Positions 44,337 to 53,433 are shown, counted from the stretch's first letter. The stretch: DNA of 64,000 nucleotides from Halobiforma lacisalsi AJ5 (GCF_000226975.2 NZ_CP019285.1:372001-436000), one strand, 5' to 3'. Numbers and translations are program-made. Notes: generated from the letters alone by a model not told the origin.

Positions 44337-44750
44337 ATGAGCGAGGAACTGGACGACCCGACCGACGCGCTCGAGGCGCTCGGCGACGAGACGCGTCTGG
44401 CGATCCTGCGGACGCTGGCGGAGGCCGACGAACCGCTCCCGTTCTCGGAGCTCCGGGACCGCGTCGGCGTCCGGGACTCGGGGCGGTTCAACTATCACCT
44501 CTCCCGGCTCTGTGAGTACTTCGTCCGCGAGCGGACCGACGGCTACGAACTCGGCCACGCCGGGACGCGACTCATCGCGACGGCGGACGCGGCAACGACG
44601 GACGCAGCGATGGCCGGCGCGGAGGGCACGGACGGGACGGAACCGGCCGCCGAGTCGAACGACGGCTGTCCGGTCTGCGGCGAGGAGAACTGCGAGAAGC
44701 TCATTCACGTCCACCTGCGGACGCCCTGGTTCGGGCCCGACCGGGGCTGA
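44337..44750 (+). CDS. ArsR-type HTH protein with C-terminal zinc knuckle
   Basis: A 137-residue protein with an N-terminal winged helix (ALEALGDETRLAILRTLAEA, then FNYHLSRLCEYFVRER) and a C-terminal CPVCGEENCEKLIHVHL zinc-binding motif with three cysteines and two histidines. Between them is an Ala/Thr/Asp-rich linker. The combination suggests a metal- or redox-sensing regulator. Shorter than many haloarchaeal relatives, but with intact ends. Confidence 0.82.
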   Translation: MSEELDDPTDALEALGDETRLAILRTLAEADEPLPFSELRDRVGVRDSGRFNYHLSRLCEYFVRERTDGYELGHAGTRLIATADAATTDAAMAGAEGTDGTEPAAESNDGCPVCGEENCEKLIHVHLRTPWFGPDRG

Positions 44751-44759
44751 GGTCGACGG

Positions 44760-45482
44760 CTACGCCTCGGGATACCGCATCGCGAGGCTGTACATCTCGC
44801 CGACCGCCGCGTCGCCGATATCGGCCGCGAGCCGTTCGGCCCGTTCCAGAAGCGGCCCGGCGAGGTCGTCGGGCAGGCCCGCCGCGCGGTCCCGCACGAC
44901 GTCGACGTGGGCCTCGAGGAGGTCCGCCGTCCACGGCACGGGCTCGAGGATCGTCTCGGTCCGGTCGTGGCTCCAGCCGTGGCCGGTAAACAGCCGTCGC
45001 AGACCCGTGGCAGGGTAGAACGTCAGTGCGGGGTCGGCGTCCGCCAGTTCCGCGACCGCGTTCTCGACGGCGAACAGTTCGCGGACCGGCGAATCGGGGA
45101 TCGGCGCGTAGTCGTCGACGACGAGCGTCGCGCCGGGGGCGGCGACCCGGGTCAGTTCCCCGGCGATCACCTCGAGTTGTGCCGGCGCGAGGACGTTGCA
45201 CAGCGCGTGGGCGGTGACGACCTCGACGGAGTCGTCCGGAAGCGGGACCGAACGCAGGTCCGCCAGGTGGACCGTCGCGCGGTCACCGTCGCCACGGTCG
45301 GCGAGCCGGTCGCGGACCGCCGCCGCGTGGTCCGGATCGTTCGTGACGGCGTGGACCTCCCGTGCGCCGGCCTCGAGCAGTCCGGCTGTCGTGTTGCCGA
45401 CGCCCGCGCCGGCCTCGAGGCAGCGTCGGCCGTCGATCGTCCGGTCCGCGAGCGCTCGCTCGACCGTACTCGGGACTTCCAT
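44760..45482 (-). CDS. SAM-dependent methyltransferase (class I)
   Basis: A 240-residue class I methyltransferase. Motif I is CLEAGAGVGNTTAGLLEAG; motif II region VHAVTNDPDHAAAVRDR; VEVVTAHALCNVLAPAQLEV is post-motif II and contains the acceptor region; ATLVVDDYAPIPDS follows as in UbiE-like enzymes. Substrate unknown. It is convergent with the ArsR-type gene, only 9 bases apart. Start at ATG 45482 rather than 45506, since the methyltransferase sequence begins there. Confidence 0.85.
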   Translation of the reverse strand: MEVPSTVERALADRTIDGRRCLEAGAGVGNTTAGLLEAGAREVHAVTNDPDHAAAVRDRLADRGDGDRATVHLADLRSVPLPDDSVEVVTAHALCNVLAPAQLEVIAGELTRVAAPGATLVVDDYAPIPDSPVRELFAVENAVAELADADPALTFYPATGLRRLFTGHGWSHDRTETILEPVPWTADLLEAHVDVVRDRAAGLPDDLAGPLLERAERLAADIGDAAVGEMYSLAMRYPEA

Positions 45483-45536
45483 ACGACCCCCTCTCGTGTC
45501 GCCCATCCAATACGTTTCGGTACGCGCCTCGAGCGG

Positions 45537-46178
45537 TCACTCGACCAACGCCGAGGCGAAGAACCCGGAGACACCGTCGGCTATTTTCCGGTCCTGCCCG
45601 ACGAAGAAGTGGTCCGCGGGGATCGAGACCACGTCGTCGCCGCGGTCGGTCGCCCGCTCGACGACCGGTTCCCAGTCGACGGTCTCGTCGCGCTCGCCGT
45701 ACAGCACCTGGACCGGCCGGGACGGCGACAGCGCGTCCAGCGCGGCCACGGCGTCGAGGTCCTCGGCCAGTCGAGCGGTCGGTGCCAGAGCGGCGACGGC
45801 GTCGACCGCCTCGAGTTCGCTTGCGACCACCAGCGAGAGCGTCGCGCCGAAGCTGTAGCCGAAGAGGCCGACGCGATCGTACCGCTCAGCGGCCCAGCGG
45901 ACGGCGTTGCGCACGTCGATCCGCTCGCCGTCGCCTTCGTCCCAGTCGCCGTAGTCGAAGCGGAGGCAGGCGATCCCCGACTCGACCGGCGGATCGGCGT
46001 CGGATCTCGATCCGAGATCGGTCAGTGCGTCCGCGACGGCGACGAGCCGACCGTTGCTGCGCGAGCCGCCGTGTTGAGGGTGGGGCGGACAGGCGACGAC
46101 GATCGCGTCCGTCTCACCCTCGGGTTCCTCGAGCGTGCCGCGGACGTCGCGTGCGCCGGGCACCAGAATATCGGTCAT
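45537..46178 (-). CDS. Alpha/beta hydrolase (DLH-like)
   Basis: A 213-residue serine hydrolase: nucleophile elbow GYSFGAT, acid residue in YGERDETVDW and catalytic His in PADHFFVGQ. The PPHPQHGGSRSN loop after the first strand is typical of haloarchaeal dienelactone-hydrolase-like or YfbK-type esterases. Substrate not predictable. It lies 54 bases upstream of the methyltransferase gene on the same strand, so they may be co-transcribed. Confidence 0.88.
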   Translation of the reverse strand: MTDILVPGARDVRGTLEEPEGETDAIVVACPPHPQHGGSRSNGRLVAVADALTDLGSRSDADPPVESGIACLRFDYGDWDEGDGERIDVRNAVRWAAERYDRVGLFGYSFGATLSLVVASELEAVDAVAALAPTARLAEDLDAVAALDALSPSRPVQVLYGERDETVDWEPVVERATDRGDDVVSIPADHFFVGQDRKIADGVSGFFASALVE

Positions 46179-46337
46179 GCGCGTCCGTTGGGGGAGGCCG
46201 GTAACAGGCGTTGCGGAGGAGCGGCGGTCTCCCGGACCCTGCCACGGGACGGTCGGAACCGACCCTCGAGCCCGGGATATTTCGTCCGAAACCGGCTCAC
46301 GGCGTCGATTCCGGCGGCGACTGTCGTCGAAGTGATG

Positions 46338-46346
46338 TTTTTAAGG
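46338..46346 (+). promoter_or_regulatory. TATA box of pspA
   Basis: TTTTTAAGG ends 23 bases before ATG 46369, giving a short leader; GTAGGAG just before the ATG may still act as a Shine-Dalgarno sequence. Confidence 0.6.
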
Positions 46347-46368
46347 ATGCCGAGCGATACGTAGGAGT

Positions 46369-47241
46369 ATGGGCATCCTCTCTCGGACCTCCTACGTCAT
46401 CCGGTCGAAGATCAACTCGCTGCTCAACCGGGCGGAGGACCCGACCGAAACGCTGGACTACTCCTACGAGCAGATGCGCGACCAGCTCCAGGAGGTCAAA
46501 CGTGGCATCGCCGACCTCACAACACAGAAAAAGCGCCTCGAGATGCAGAAACGTCGCCTCGAGGACAACGTCGAGAAACACAACGAACAGGCCCGGACTG
46601 CCGTCCAGCAGGGCCGTGAGGATCTGGCGCGGCGCGCCCTCGAGAAGAAGAAGACGAAGATGAACCAGATCGAGGATCTCGAGCGCCAGATTTCGGAACT
46701 ACAGAGCCAGCAGGACAGCCTGATCGAACAGAAGAACGACCTCCAGACCCGCATCGAGGAGTTCCGCACGAAGAAGGAGACGATGAAGGCCCGCCACGAG
46801 GCTGCCAAGGCGAGTTCGACGGTCTCGGAGGCGATGACCGCCACGGGCGAGGAGTTCGAGGACGTCGGCCGGGCGATCGAACGCGCCGAGGAACAGACCG
46901 AGGACATGGAGGCACGAGCGGCCGCGCTCGACGAACTCCACGAATCCGGCGCGTTCGACGACGTCATGTCCGACAAGGACAGCATCGACCGCGAACTCGA
47001 GGAGATGACCGCAGACAGCGGCGTCGAGGCGGAACTCGAGACGCTCAAGTCCGAGGTCGGCGAGGGAGAGGCCGAACGCGAGACGGCGGAGACCGAACCC
47101 GAACCCGAACCCGAACCGACTCCCGAGGCGAGCGACGCGCCCGAAGTCGACGAATCCGAACTCGAGGACCTCGAAGCCGACGTCGACGACGAGGAGATCG
47201 AGGCGGAACTCGCGGAACTCCAGGACGAGGAGCGGGACTGA
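46369..47241 (+). CDS. pspA: PspA/IM30 family membrane-shaping protein
   Basis: A 290-residue coiled-coil protein of the PspA/Vipp1/ESCRT-III superfamily, involved in membrane stress response. The N-terminal helix MGILSRTSYVIRSKINSLLN is followed by long helices with the hairpin KRRLEDNVEKHNEQARTAV. After about residue 205 comes an acidic tail with repeated Glu-Pro and the final helix DVDDEEIEAELAELQDEE, which resembles MIM-like C-terminal helices of ESCRT-III. The tail has a Glu-Pro array (about 47095-47120). Confidence 0.92.
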   Translation: MGILSRTSYVIRSKINSLLNRAEDPTETLDYSYEQMRDQLQEVKRGIADLTTQKKRLEMQKRRLEDNVEKHNEQARTAVQQGREDLARRALEKKKTKMNQIEDLERQISELQSQQDSLIEQKNDLQTRIEEFRTKKETMKARHEAAKASSTVSEAMTATGEEFEDVGRAIERAEEQTEDMEARAAALDELHESGAFDDVMSDKDSIDRELEEMTADSGVEAELETLKSEVGEGEAERETAETEPEPEPEPTPEASDAPEVDESELEDLEADVDDEEIEAELAELQDEERD

Positions 47242-47391
47242 ACTCCTCCTAAATCGGGTTTCACGGAGATCCACGCGTTTTCGAGCCGTCTAGCACGTTC
47301 CCCCGAGTGGCTGCCCAGACACTTCCTCCCCTCGCGGCCGACCGGCTGGCGAACGTCGACGCGACAGCGACAGCCCGACGGTGGGAATAGG

Positions 47392-47404
47392 GGTAACGAT
47401 TACC
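47392..47404 (+). promoter_or_regulatory. Palindromic operator candidate before the HTH gene
   Basis: GGTAA-CGA-TTACC is a perfect 5-bp palindrome with a 3-base centre, 25 bases before the ATG at 47429, in the position where RNA polymerase would be blocked. Candidate autoregulatory site. Confidence 0.4.
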
Positions 47405-47428
47405 AACCCCGACGTGGAAGCGGCGCGT

Positions 47429-47770
47429 ATGGCCACCGAGCCAGCAGCCGGGATCGACGCCATCTCCCAGCTCGAGCAGGCCGTCCTGCTCGGCGTCGCG
47501 AAACTGCACGAGGCGGACGAAACGCCCGTCGACACCCACGAGATCGGACGCACCTGCCGGAAGGAGATCGCGGAGGGCTCCGACCGTCTCGGGACGATCC
47601 GCGAGGCGGACGTGATCCGATCGCTGTACCGACTCGAGGACGAGGATCTCGTCGAGGAGATCGACGCGAACCGGACGTCGCCGACGGGGAAGGGGCGGCC
47701 GGCGTACGAACTCGCCGTCGATCCGGACGCGGTGTACGAGGCGGTCGACGAGGCGCTACTCGACGACTGA
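47429..47770 (+). CDS. HTH transcriptional regulator (PadR-like/haloarchaeal Cdc6-associated type)
   Basis: A 113-residue regulator: LEQAVLLGVAKLHEADETPV, VIRSLYRLEDEDLVEEI and GKGRPAYELAVD form a winged helix with the GRPAYxL wing typical of PadR and similar haloarchaeal regulators. Start ATG 47429 was chosen over upstream in-frame 47381, since 47392-47404 holds the operator-like palindrome. Target unknown. Confidence 0.85.
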   Translation: MATEPAAGIDAISQLEQAVLLGVAKLHEADETPVDTHEIGRTCRKEIAEGSDRLGTIREADVIRSLYRLEDEDLVEEIDANRTSPTGKGRPAYELAVDPDAVYEAVDEALLDD

Positions 47771-47790
47771 CGCGCTACCCCGACCGGGAA

Positions 47791-48300
47791 CTACGTCGGG
47801 GTACCGAGCGCCGTCACGTCGTAGCGAGCGATATCTCCGGGCGACTGCAGGACGATGACCTGGAACGACCAGCGAGCGCCGCCCTCGAGGTCGCCGACGG
47901 TCGCGAGATAGCGGCCGAGTTGTGCGCCGTCGTCGTCGTAGACGCGAACTCGCACTTCGGCGAGTTCGATCCGATCGCTGCCCGTGTTTTCGACGGTTCC
48001 CTGGACGGTCGAACCGCGATAGTCGTCCTCGAGGACGAACTCGTGTTCGACGAGTTCGAGGACGTCGATCCTCGTCACGCTGTCGTTGACTTCCTGTTGG
48101 GCGAGTGCCTCCGCCGCGGTCATTTCCTGGGCCGAACGGTTCTCCGCGTCGTCCCCGACGTCGACGGTCCCTTCCTCGTACCGTGGATCGCCGCTGATCG
48201 CCAGGCCGCCGTCGCCGAGACAGCCGGCGATGGCGGTTGCGACGCCGGACCCGAGCGCGGCGAGGGCTCGACGGCGCTCGAACGACGGTCCGCGCGTCAT
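47791..48300 (-). CDS. Tat-exported lipoprotein with FxLYD-like domain
   Basis: A 169-residue lipoprotein. The signal has twin arginines (FERRRALAALGSGVATAIAG) and a lipobox AGC at residues 28-30, so the mature protein is lipid-anchored on the outer face. The C-terminal domain has VEHEFVLEDDYRGSTVQGTV, VRVRVYDDDGAQLGRYLAT and WSFQVIVLQ, the beta-sandwich pattern of FxLYD domains. Role unknown. Start at ATG 48300. Confidence 0.82.
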   Translation of the reverse strand: MTRGPSFERRRALAALGSGVATAIAGCLGDGGLAISGDPRYEEGTVDVGDDAENRSAQEMTAAEALAQQEVNDSVTRIDVLELVEHEFVLEDDYRGSTVQGTVENTGSDRIELAEVRVRVYDDDGAQLGRYLATVGDLEGGARWSFQVIVLQSPGDIARYDVTALGTPT

Positions 48301-48488
48301 CGTCCTCCCCTCCGTCCGCGAGACCGACCCCGACCGTCGCGGTTGTCCGAACCGATCATGATGATGTCGACAGCGCGGATCCATTTCAGTGTGGACCCTG
48401 AACTGACCGACTGGGGAGGCCCCAGCTCCCTCGCCGGTGGCCTCCCGACAGAACACTGGAGTTCCGGCTCCATGTGCAACGAGGGGCC

Positions 48489-48497
48489 TTATTATCG
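48489..48497 (+). promoter_or_regulatory. TATA box of paralog 1
   Basis: CTTATTATC lies about 25 bases before ATG 48518, so the gene is probably leaderless. This argues against the upstream in-frame start at 48437. Confidence 0.6.
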
Positions 48498-48517
48498 GCT
48501 ACGGCGAACGCATCCGC

Positions 48518-49591
48518 ATGGGGTCGTCCGAGAGCGACGAGACGCTCGAGTCCTACGGCGCCGAGATCGGGGTCGAGGAGCGAGGGGGACCTGTGGCCCG
48601 GTTCCGCGAGTGGGTGCTGGTCGAGGGGAATCGGCTACTCGTCGCGGTCGGCATCGCCGCGGCCGTGTTCCTCCTCCTGCTGGTGCTGAACCGAGTCGGG
48701 ATCGTCGCGTTCGTCAACGACAGCTCGATCACCCGTCTGGCCGGCGGGATGATCGCGGGCACGTTCTCGCTCGTCACGCTCGTCGTCTCGATCAACCAGC
48801 TGATCCTCTCACAGGAGTTCGCGTCCGCGGAGGATGCACGGACACAACTCGATGGGGTGATGGAGTTTCGAAACAAGGTCGCGGACACGGCGAAGGTGCC
48901 GGCGTCGCCGGCGTCCCCGGCGAAACTGCTCGATCTGATCGTCGAATCGATCCGCCACAACGCCCGTATCCTTCAGGAGGAACTCGTCGTCGGCGCCGAC
49001 GACGAGTTCTCGCAACTGGTCGACGCGTATACGAACCGCATCGAGGAGAGCACGGACTCGATCGACGACGTCCTGGAGAAGACGAAGTTCGGCACCTTCG
49101 AGACGGTGTCGGCGGCCGTTGCGTACGACTCCGCCTGGCAGCTGTACGTCGCCAGGAACCTGCGGAACCGGCGGGCCGATTCGCTGTCGGACGACGCCGC
49201 GGAGGCGTTCGACGACCTGATCGACGCCCTGGAGCAGTTCTCGGTCGCGCAGGAACACTTCAAGACGACGTACCTCCAGCGGGAGCTTACGCGGTTCTCG
49301 CAGCTGACGGTCTACACCGGCGTCCCCGCGATCCTGTCGGCGATGTTCCTCGGGTTCGTCTACGCCGACTTCGGCGGTCCAACGGTGAGCGCGGCCTCCC
49401 TCCCGTTTCTCGTGAGCGGGGTCGTGGCGGTCGTCGTCACCCCGCTGGCGTTGCTCGTGTCGTACATCCTGCGGACCGCGACGGTCACCCGTCGAACGGC
49501 GTCGGTCGGGCCGATGCTTCCCCAGAAGGATCCGGAAGCCGGCCCGTTCTCGGTGTCGTACGGCGAGACCGAATCGGGGACGGGGGACTGA
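48518..49591 (+). CDS. Four-helix membrane protein, paralog 1 of three
   Basis: A 357-residue protein: two N-terminal membrane helices (about 34-60 and 72-100), a soluble helical region of about 165 residues, then two C-terminal helices (about 265-290 and 300-325) and a conserved tail. It shares with the two following paralogs the motifs TLVVSINQLILSQEFASAED, AQEHFKTTYLQREL and RTATVTRRTASVGPML. Function unknown. Separated from paralog 2 by a divergent membrane gene. Confidence 0.85.
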   Translation: MGSSESDETLESYGAEIGVEERGGPVARFREWVLVEGNRLLVAVGIAAAVFLLLLVLNRVGIVAFVNDSSITRLAGGMIAGTFSLVTLVVSINQLILSQEFASAEDARTQLDGVMEFRNKVADTAKVPASPASPAKLLDLIVESIRHNARILQEELVVGADDEFSQLVDAYTNRIEESTDSIDDVLEKTKFGTFETVSAAVAYDSAWQLYVARNLRNRRADSLSDDAAEAFDDLIDALEQFSVAQEHFKTTYLQRELTRFSQLTVYTGVPAILSAMFLGFVYADFGGPTVSAASLPFLVSGVVAVVVTPLALLVSYILRTATVTRRTASVGPMLPQKDPEAGPFSVSYGETESGTGD

Positions 49592-49686
49592 GTCGGCCGG
49601 CGTTGGGGAGTACGTCCAGGCTCGAATACGCGGCTGTGGCCGGTGAGTGGTGAACGAGTTCCGACCCTCTCGGCGAGCGACGGGAG

Positions 49687-50265
49687 TCACTCCCGGGACG
49701 AGCGCGGCGAGTCCGACGCCTCCTCGAAGGGGGCCTCGGCATCCCTCGCTTTCGGGGCCGTATCGGCGACCGCCGAGAACAACCCGCCGAGCAACAGCCC
49801 GTAGAGAAGGTGACCGAGAAGACTCTCGAAGGCCAACACCGGGAACCCTGGCTCCTCGATTCCTCCGATCCCGGCCCAGGCCGGCACCACGATCAGGGGG
49901 AGTATCGCCCAGATCGCGAGCCCGTAGACCATGCCCGCCAGCGCGAAGCGGAGGCCGTTCCCCATCGATGCGAGGAACCCGGTCTCGACGTCGGCCGTCA
50001 CCGTCCCGAGGATCGGGCCACGACTGATGAGCGCGCCGAAGACGACGCCGAGGACGAGCCCGTGGGCCAGATGGAAGGTCCACCCGGCGGTACCGGTCGG
50101 TTCGATCCCGTATATCGCCGGAATCGCCTCGGTAACGATTGTCGGATCGACGAGCCAGAGCACCAGGCCGAACAGCAACGATCCGACCGCGCCGCCGATC
50201 GCCCCGCCGAACAGCCAGTTTCCGGTGCCGATCCCGTCGGACCCGGGAGCACTCTCAGCGCTCAT
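49687..50265 (-). CDS. Multi-helix membrane protein between the paralogs
   Basis: A 192-residue protein with about five membrane helices (from WLFGGAIGGAVGSLLFGLVL to FESLLGHLLYGLLLGGL). It has small-residue-rich helices and a GLVLGVVFGALISRGP turn; no known family. It runs opposite to the flanking paralogs. The frame is open far upstream, but the first helix follows directly after ATG 50265. Confidence 0.75.
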   Translation of the reverse strand: MSAESAPGSDGIGTGNWLFGGAIGGAVGSLLFGLVLWLVDPTIVTEAIPAIYGIEPTGTAGWTFHLAHGLVLGVVFGALISRGPILGTVTADVETGFLASMGNGLRFALAGMVYGLAIWAILPLIVVPAWAGIGGIEEPGFPVLAFESLLGHLLYGLLLGGLFSAVADTAPKARDAEAPFEEASDSPRSSRE

Positions 50266-50424
50266 GTCGTGCGGGACTACGAGGACCGCCGCCAAAAGGC
50301 CGCGTTGACAGTCACGCTCCCGAGACCGTCGTTTCGGCCGACGCGATCGCCCGTATTGGCTTTCGGGGCCGTCACCTCCCGGGCCCGGTCTTTTACTCGC
50401 CGCCGTCGTCGGATCCGATAGCCG

Positions 50425-51474
50425 ATGAACGACTCGGGCGACTCGGAGTCGAACGAGGGGGGACGCACCGACGGAACCGGCACCGGCGATCGGCTCGGCG
50501 GACCGCGGTACTGGGTGTTGCTCCAGGTGAACCGGTGGGTGTTCACCGGCGCAGTCCTGACCGTCGTGTTCCTCGTCCTCGTCGCGGCCAGCCGGCTCGG
50601 ACTCACGCCGCTCCGGCTGATCATCGAGGAGCAGAACGGCCTCGAGTACCTCTTCTCGGCGTTCATCGGAGCGATCATCACGGGTACGTCGATCGTCGTG
50701 ACGATCAACCAACTCGTCCTCTCGCAGGAACTGGGCGCGGTCGGTAAACAGCGCGAGCGCATGACCGAGGCGATGGAGTTCCGGCAGAGCGTCGAAGACA
50801 CGATCGCCGAGGACGCGAGCCCGCCCGAACCCGCCGCCTTCCTCTTCGAACTCGTCGAGGGCGTCCAGAAACGGGCGAGGGAACTCGAGGCGGAAGTAGA
50901 GACCGAACGCGACGAGGAGTTGCGGGCGAAGATCGGCGACTACGTCGAGGACGTGACCGGAAACGCCCGGAGCGTCAAGAGCGGCCTCGAAGACGCCCAG
51001 TTCGGTACCTTCGGGGTGATCTGGCACGCGCTCAACTTCAATTACTCGCGGAAAATTTACGATGCCCGACAGATTCGTGCGGATCACGCCGACGCGCTCT
51101 CGGCGGACGCCGAAGAGAAACTCGACCGAACGATCGAGACGCTGAAACTGTTCGGGCCGGCCCGCGAGCACTTCAAGACGCTGTACTTCCAGTGGGAGTT
51201 GATCAACCTCTCGCGGGCGTTGCTCTACATTTCGGTGCCGGCACTGACTGTGGTGGCGATCATGCTCATGTACGTCGACGGCCAGGCGTTGCCCGGCACT
51301 TTCCTCGGTATCGACAACCTCGTGTGGGTCACGAGCGTGGGATTCGTGATCGGGATCTCGCCGTTCGTGGTCTTCATCACCTACATCCTCCGGATTGCGA
51401 CGGTCGCGAAACGAACGCTGGCGATGGGCCCGTTCATCCTCCGGGAATCCGAGCGGGACGAGGATCTGGGCTGA
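50425..51474 (+). CDS. Four-helix membrane protein, paralog 2 of three
   Basis: A 349-residue protein with the same layout as paralogs 1 and 3: helices at about 33-58, 72-98, 265-288 and 292-318. Shared motifs: SIVVTINQLVLSQELGAVG, AQFGTFGVIWHALNFNYS, AREHFKTLYFQWELINLS and RIATVAKRTLAMGPFILRES. It is more similar to paralog 3 than to paralog 1. Its start lies 159 bases from that of the opposite membrane gene. Confidence 0.85.
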   Translation: MNDSGDSESNEGGRTDGTGTGDRLGGPRYWVLLQVNRWVFTGAVLTVVFLVLVAASRLGLTPLRLIIEEQNGLEYLFSAFIGAIITGTSIVVTINQLVLSQELGAVGKQRERMTEAMEFRQSVEDTIAEDASPPEPAAFLFELVEGVQKRARELEAEVETERDEELRAKIGDYVEDVTGNARSVKSGLEDAQFGTFGVIWHALNFNYSRKIYDARQIRADHADALSADAEEKLDRTIETLKLFGPAREHFKTLYFQWELINLSRALLYISVPALTVVAIMLMYVDGQALPGTFLGIDNLVWVTSVGFVIGISPFVVFITYILRIATVAKRTLAMGPFILRESERDEDLG

Positions 51475-51562
51475 CTCGCTGCCCACGGACGGACCGAGTT
51501 CATCCCGCGCGTCGCCTGCCGTACTTATTTCCGAACTACCGTGGTACCACCATCCTCGAGCG

Positions 51563-52600
51563 ATGAGCGGCGACGGTTCCCAGCCCGGCGACACGATGGC
51601 CCGACGCAGCGAGTCCCCGACCTGGGTCCACTGGCTCCTGCTGAACGCGAACCGGTGGCTCGTCACCGGCCTTCTCGTCGTCTTCGTCTTCGTCGGCCTG
51701 CTGGTCGTCGCTCGACTCAGCCCGGTCTCGCTCAGGGCGCTCATAGGGACGGGCGACCCAGTCGAGACCCTCTTTCAAGCCCTTTCGACCGCGCTAATCA
51801 CCGGCGTCACGCTCGTGGTTACGATCAACTCGCTGGTCCTCTCCCAGGAGTTGGGGGCCGTCGAGGATCAGCGCAAGCGCCTCGAGGGGGCACTCGACTT
51901 TCGCGAGGACATCGAGCGGGCGATCGACGCACCGATCAGCCCGCCGGAGCCGTCCTCGTTCGTCCGGGCGATCATCGCGGCGTCGGACAAGCGCGCGACC
52001 GACTTCCGCGAGGCCGTCTCCGACAGCCGGGACGAGGAACTGATCGATCGGGTCGACGACTTCGTCGACAACCTCACCGCGCACGCCGACTCGATCCGCG
52101 ACGATCTCGAGGACGCCCAGTTCGGCACGTACGAGGTCCTCAAAGCCGCGCTCGATTACAACTACTCCTGGAAGATCTTCCGGGCGCGCCGGATCAAAAA
52201 CGCCCACGCCGATTCGTTCACCGACGAGGCCGAGGCAGCGTACGACGAACTGCTCGAGTCGCTGAAGCTGTTCGGACTCGCCCGCGAGCACTTCAAGACG
52301 CTGTACTTCCAGTGGGAACTGATCAACCTCTCGCGGGCGATGATGTACGTCGCGGTCCCCGCGCTCGTAGTGACGATGTCGATGCTGCTGTTTTTCGACG
52401 CCGACGTAGTAACGGGGACCGTCCTGGGAGTCGACGTCCTGGTGTGGATCGTCGCGGCCGCCGCGACGGTCGCCGTCACCCCGTTCCTGCTGTTGATCGC
52501 GTTCCTCCTCCGGATCGCGACGATGGCGAAGCGGACGCTGGCCATCGGCCCCTTCATTCTCCGGGAGTCGAGCCGCGGGGAGGAGATCGACTGGGAGTGA
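51563..52600 (+). CDS. Four-helix membrane protein, paralog 3 of three
   Basis: A 345-residue member of the same family: helices at about 30-52, 67-92, 262-284 and 290-316. Shared motifs: TLVVTINSLVLSQELGAVED, AQFGTYEVLKAALDYNYS, AREHFKTLYFQWELINLS and RIATMAKRTLAIGPFILRES. The frame is open upstream, but ATG 51563 gives the usual N terminus. It follows paralog 2 by 88 bases on the same strand, consistent with tandem duplication. Confidence 0.85.
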   Translation: MSGDGSQPGDTMARRSESPTWVHWLLLNANRWLVTGLLVVFVFVGLLVVARLSPVSLRALIGTGDPVETLFQALSTALITGVTLVVTINSLVLSQELGAVEDQRKRLEGALDFREDIERAIDAPISPPEPSSFVRAIIAASDKRATDFREAVSDSRDEELIDRVDDFVDNLTAHADSIRDDLEDAQFGTYEVLKAALDYNYSWKIFRARRIKNAHADSFTDEAEAAYDELLESLKLFGLAREHFKTLYFQWELINLSRAMMYVAVPALVVTMSMLLFFDADVVTGTVLGVDVLVWIVAAAATVAVTPFLLLIAFLLRIATMAKRTLAIGPFILRESSRGEEIDWE

Positions 52601-52634
52601 GGGAGGGGTGCCGGTGCTGGGGCCGGAGCCGAAG

Positions 52635-53378
52635 TCAGCCCGACGGCGACGGCCGAACGCCGTACGCCTCCTCGAGTTTCGTCGCCGCCTTCGGGAACAA
52701 CACGTTGTTTTCCCGGTGGACGTGCATGTGGGTGTCCCGCTCGAGTTCCTCGAGGCGGCGGAGCATCTCGCGGTAGCTCATGCAGGCGTCCTCCGGGGGC
52801 TGGTAGCCGTCGGTGAGTTCGTGCAGCCGCTCGAGTCGGGCGGCCGTCTCGTCGTGGTCATCCTCGAGGCTCTCGATCTCCGCGAGCAGGTCCTCGCGCT
52901 CGTCGGCGGCGAGTTCAGTGCCGGTATCGAGCTTCTTGACGATCGGGAAGGCAATCAGTTCCTCATCGTCGACGTGCTCGAGGATGTCGGCTTTCAACTC
53001 GCGGAACTCGGCCTCGGCCTCCCGGAGTTCCGGGTGGGAGTCGCCGTGTACCCGGGCGACTTTCTCGACGAGGGCCTCGAGATCCGGGAGGTCAGTACGC
53101 AGGGGCCGGTGATGTTCCCAGACGATGACGTTCGTCAGCTGGGTCAGCGAGTTCCACTCGGGCGCGGTGTCGTTCGCGTCGTCGTCCGTCAGCGCCCCCT
53201 CGAGGCGATCACGGACCGCCTCGATCTCGAGGTCGTTTGCCTCGCAGGCCGCCGAGAGGGACTGGGAGCCGCCACAGCAGTAGTCGATGCCGAGCGATTC
53301 GAAGACGGGAGCGAATTCGGGGTTCGATTCGACGAGATCGCCGAGCGATGCGTCCGGGTCGATGGAGACGTTCGTCAT
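52635..53378 (-). CDS. ric: Iron-sulfur cluster repair di-iron protein (RIC/ScdA/YtfE)
   Basis: A 247-residue protein: an N-terminal ScdA/DUF542 domain with the YCCGG motif (Cys34-Cys35) and a C-terminal hemerythrin-like four-helix bundle with iron-ligand histidines in VWEHHRPLR, HGDSHPEL, ILEHVDDEE, LEDDHDETA and MHVHRENNVLFP. RIC proteins restore Fe-S clusters after nitric oxide or oxidative damage. GAGGTGACA just before ATG 53378 is a Shine-Dalgarno sequence. A DtxR-like palindrome overlaps the TATA box about 60 bases upstream. Confidence 0.93.
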   Translation of the reverse strand: MTNVSIDPDASLGDLVESNPEFAPVFESLGIDYCCGGSQSLSAACEANDLEIEAVRDRLEGALTDDDANDTAPEWNSLTQLTNVIVWEHHRPLRTDLPDLEALVEKVARVHGDSHPELREAEAEFRELKADILEHVDDEELIAFPIVKKLDTGTELAADEREDLLAEIESLEDDHDETAARLERLHELTDGYQPPEDACMSYREMLRRLEELERDTHMHVHRENNVLFPKAATKLEEAYGVRPSPSG

Positions 53379-53433
53379 TGTTGTCACCTCTGGGATCTCG
53401 GCCAGCCTCCTCGAGTCGGCGACCGACGCGGGG

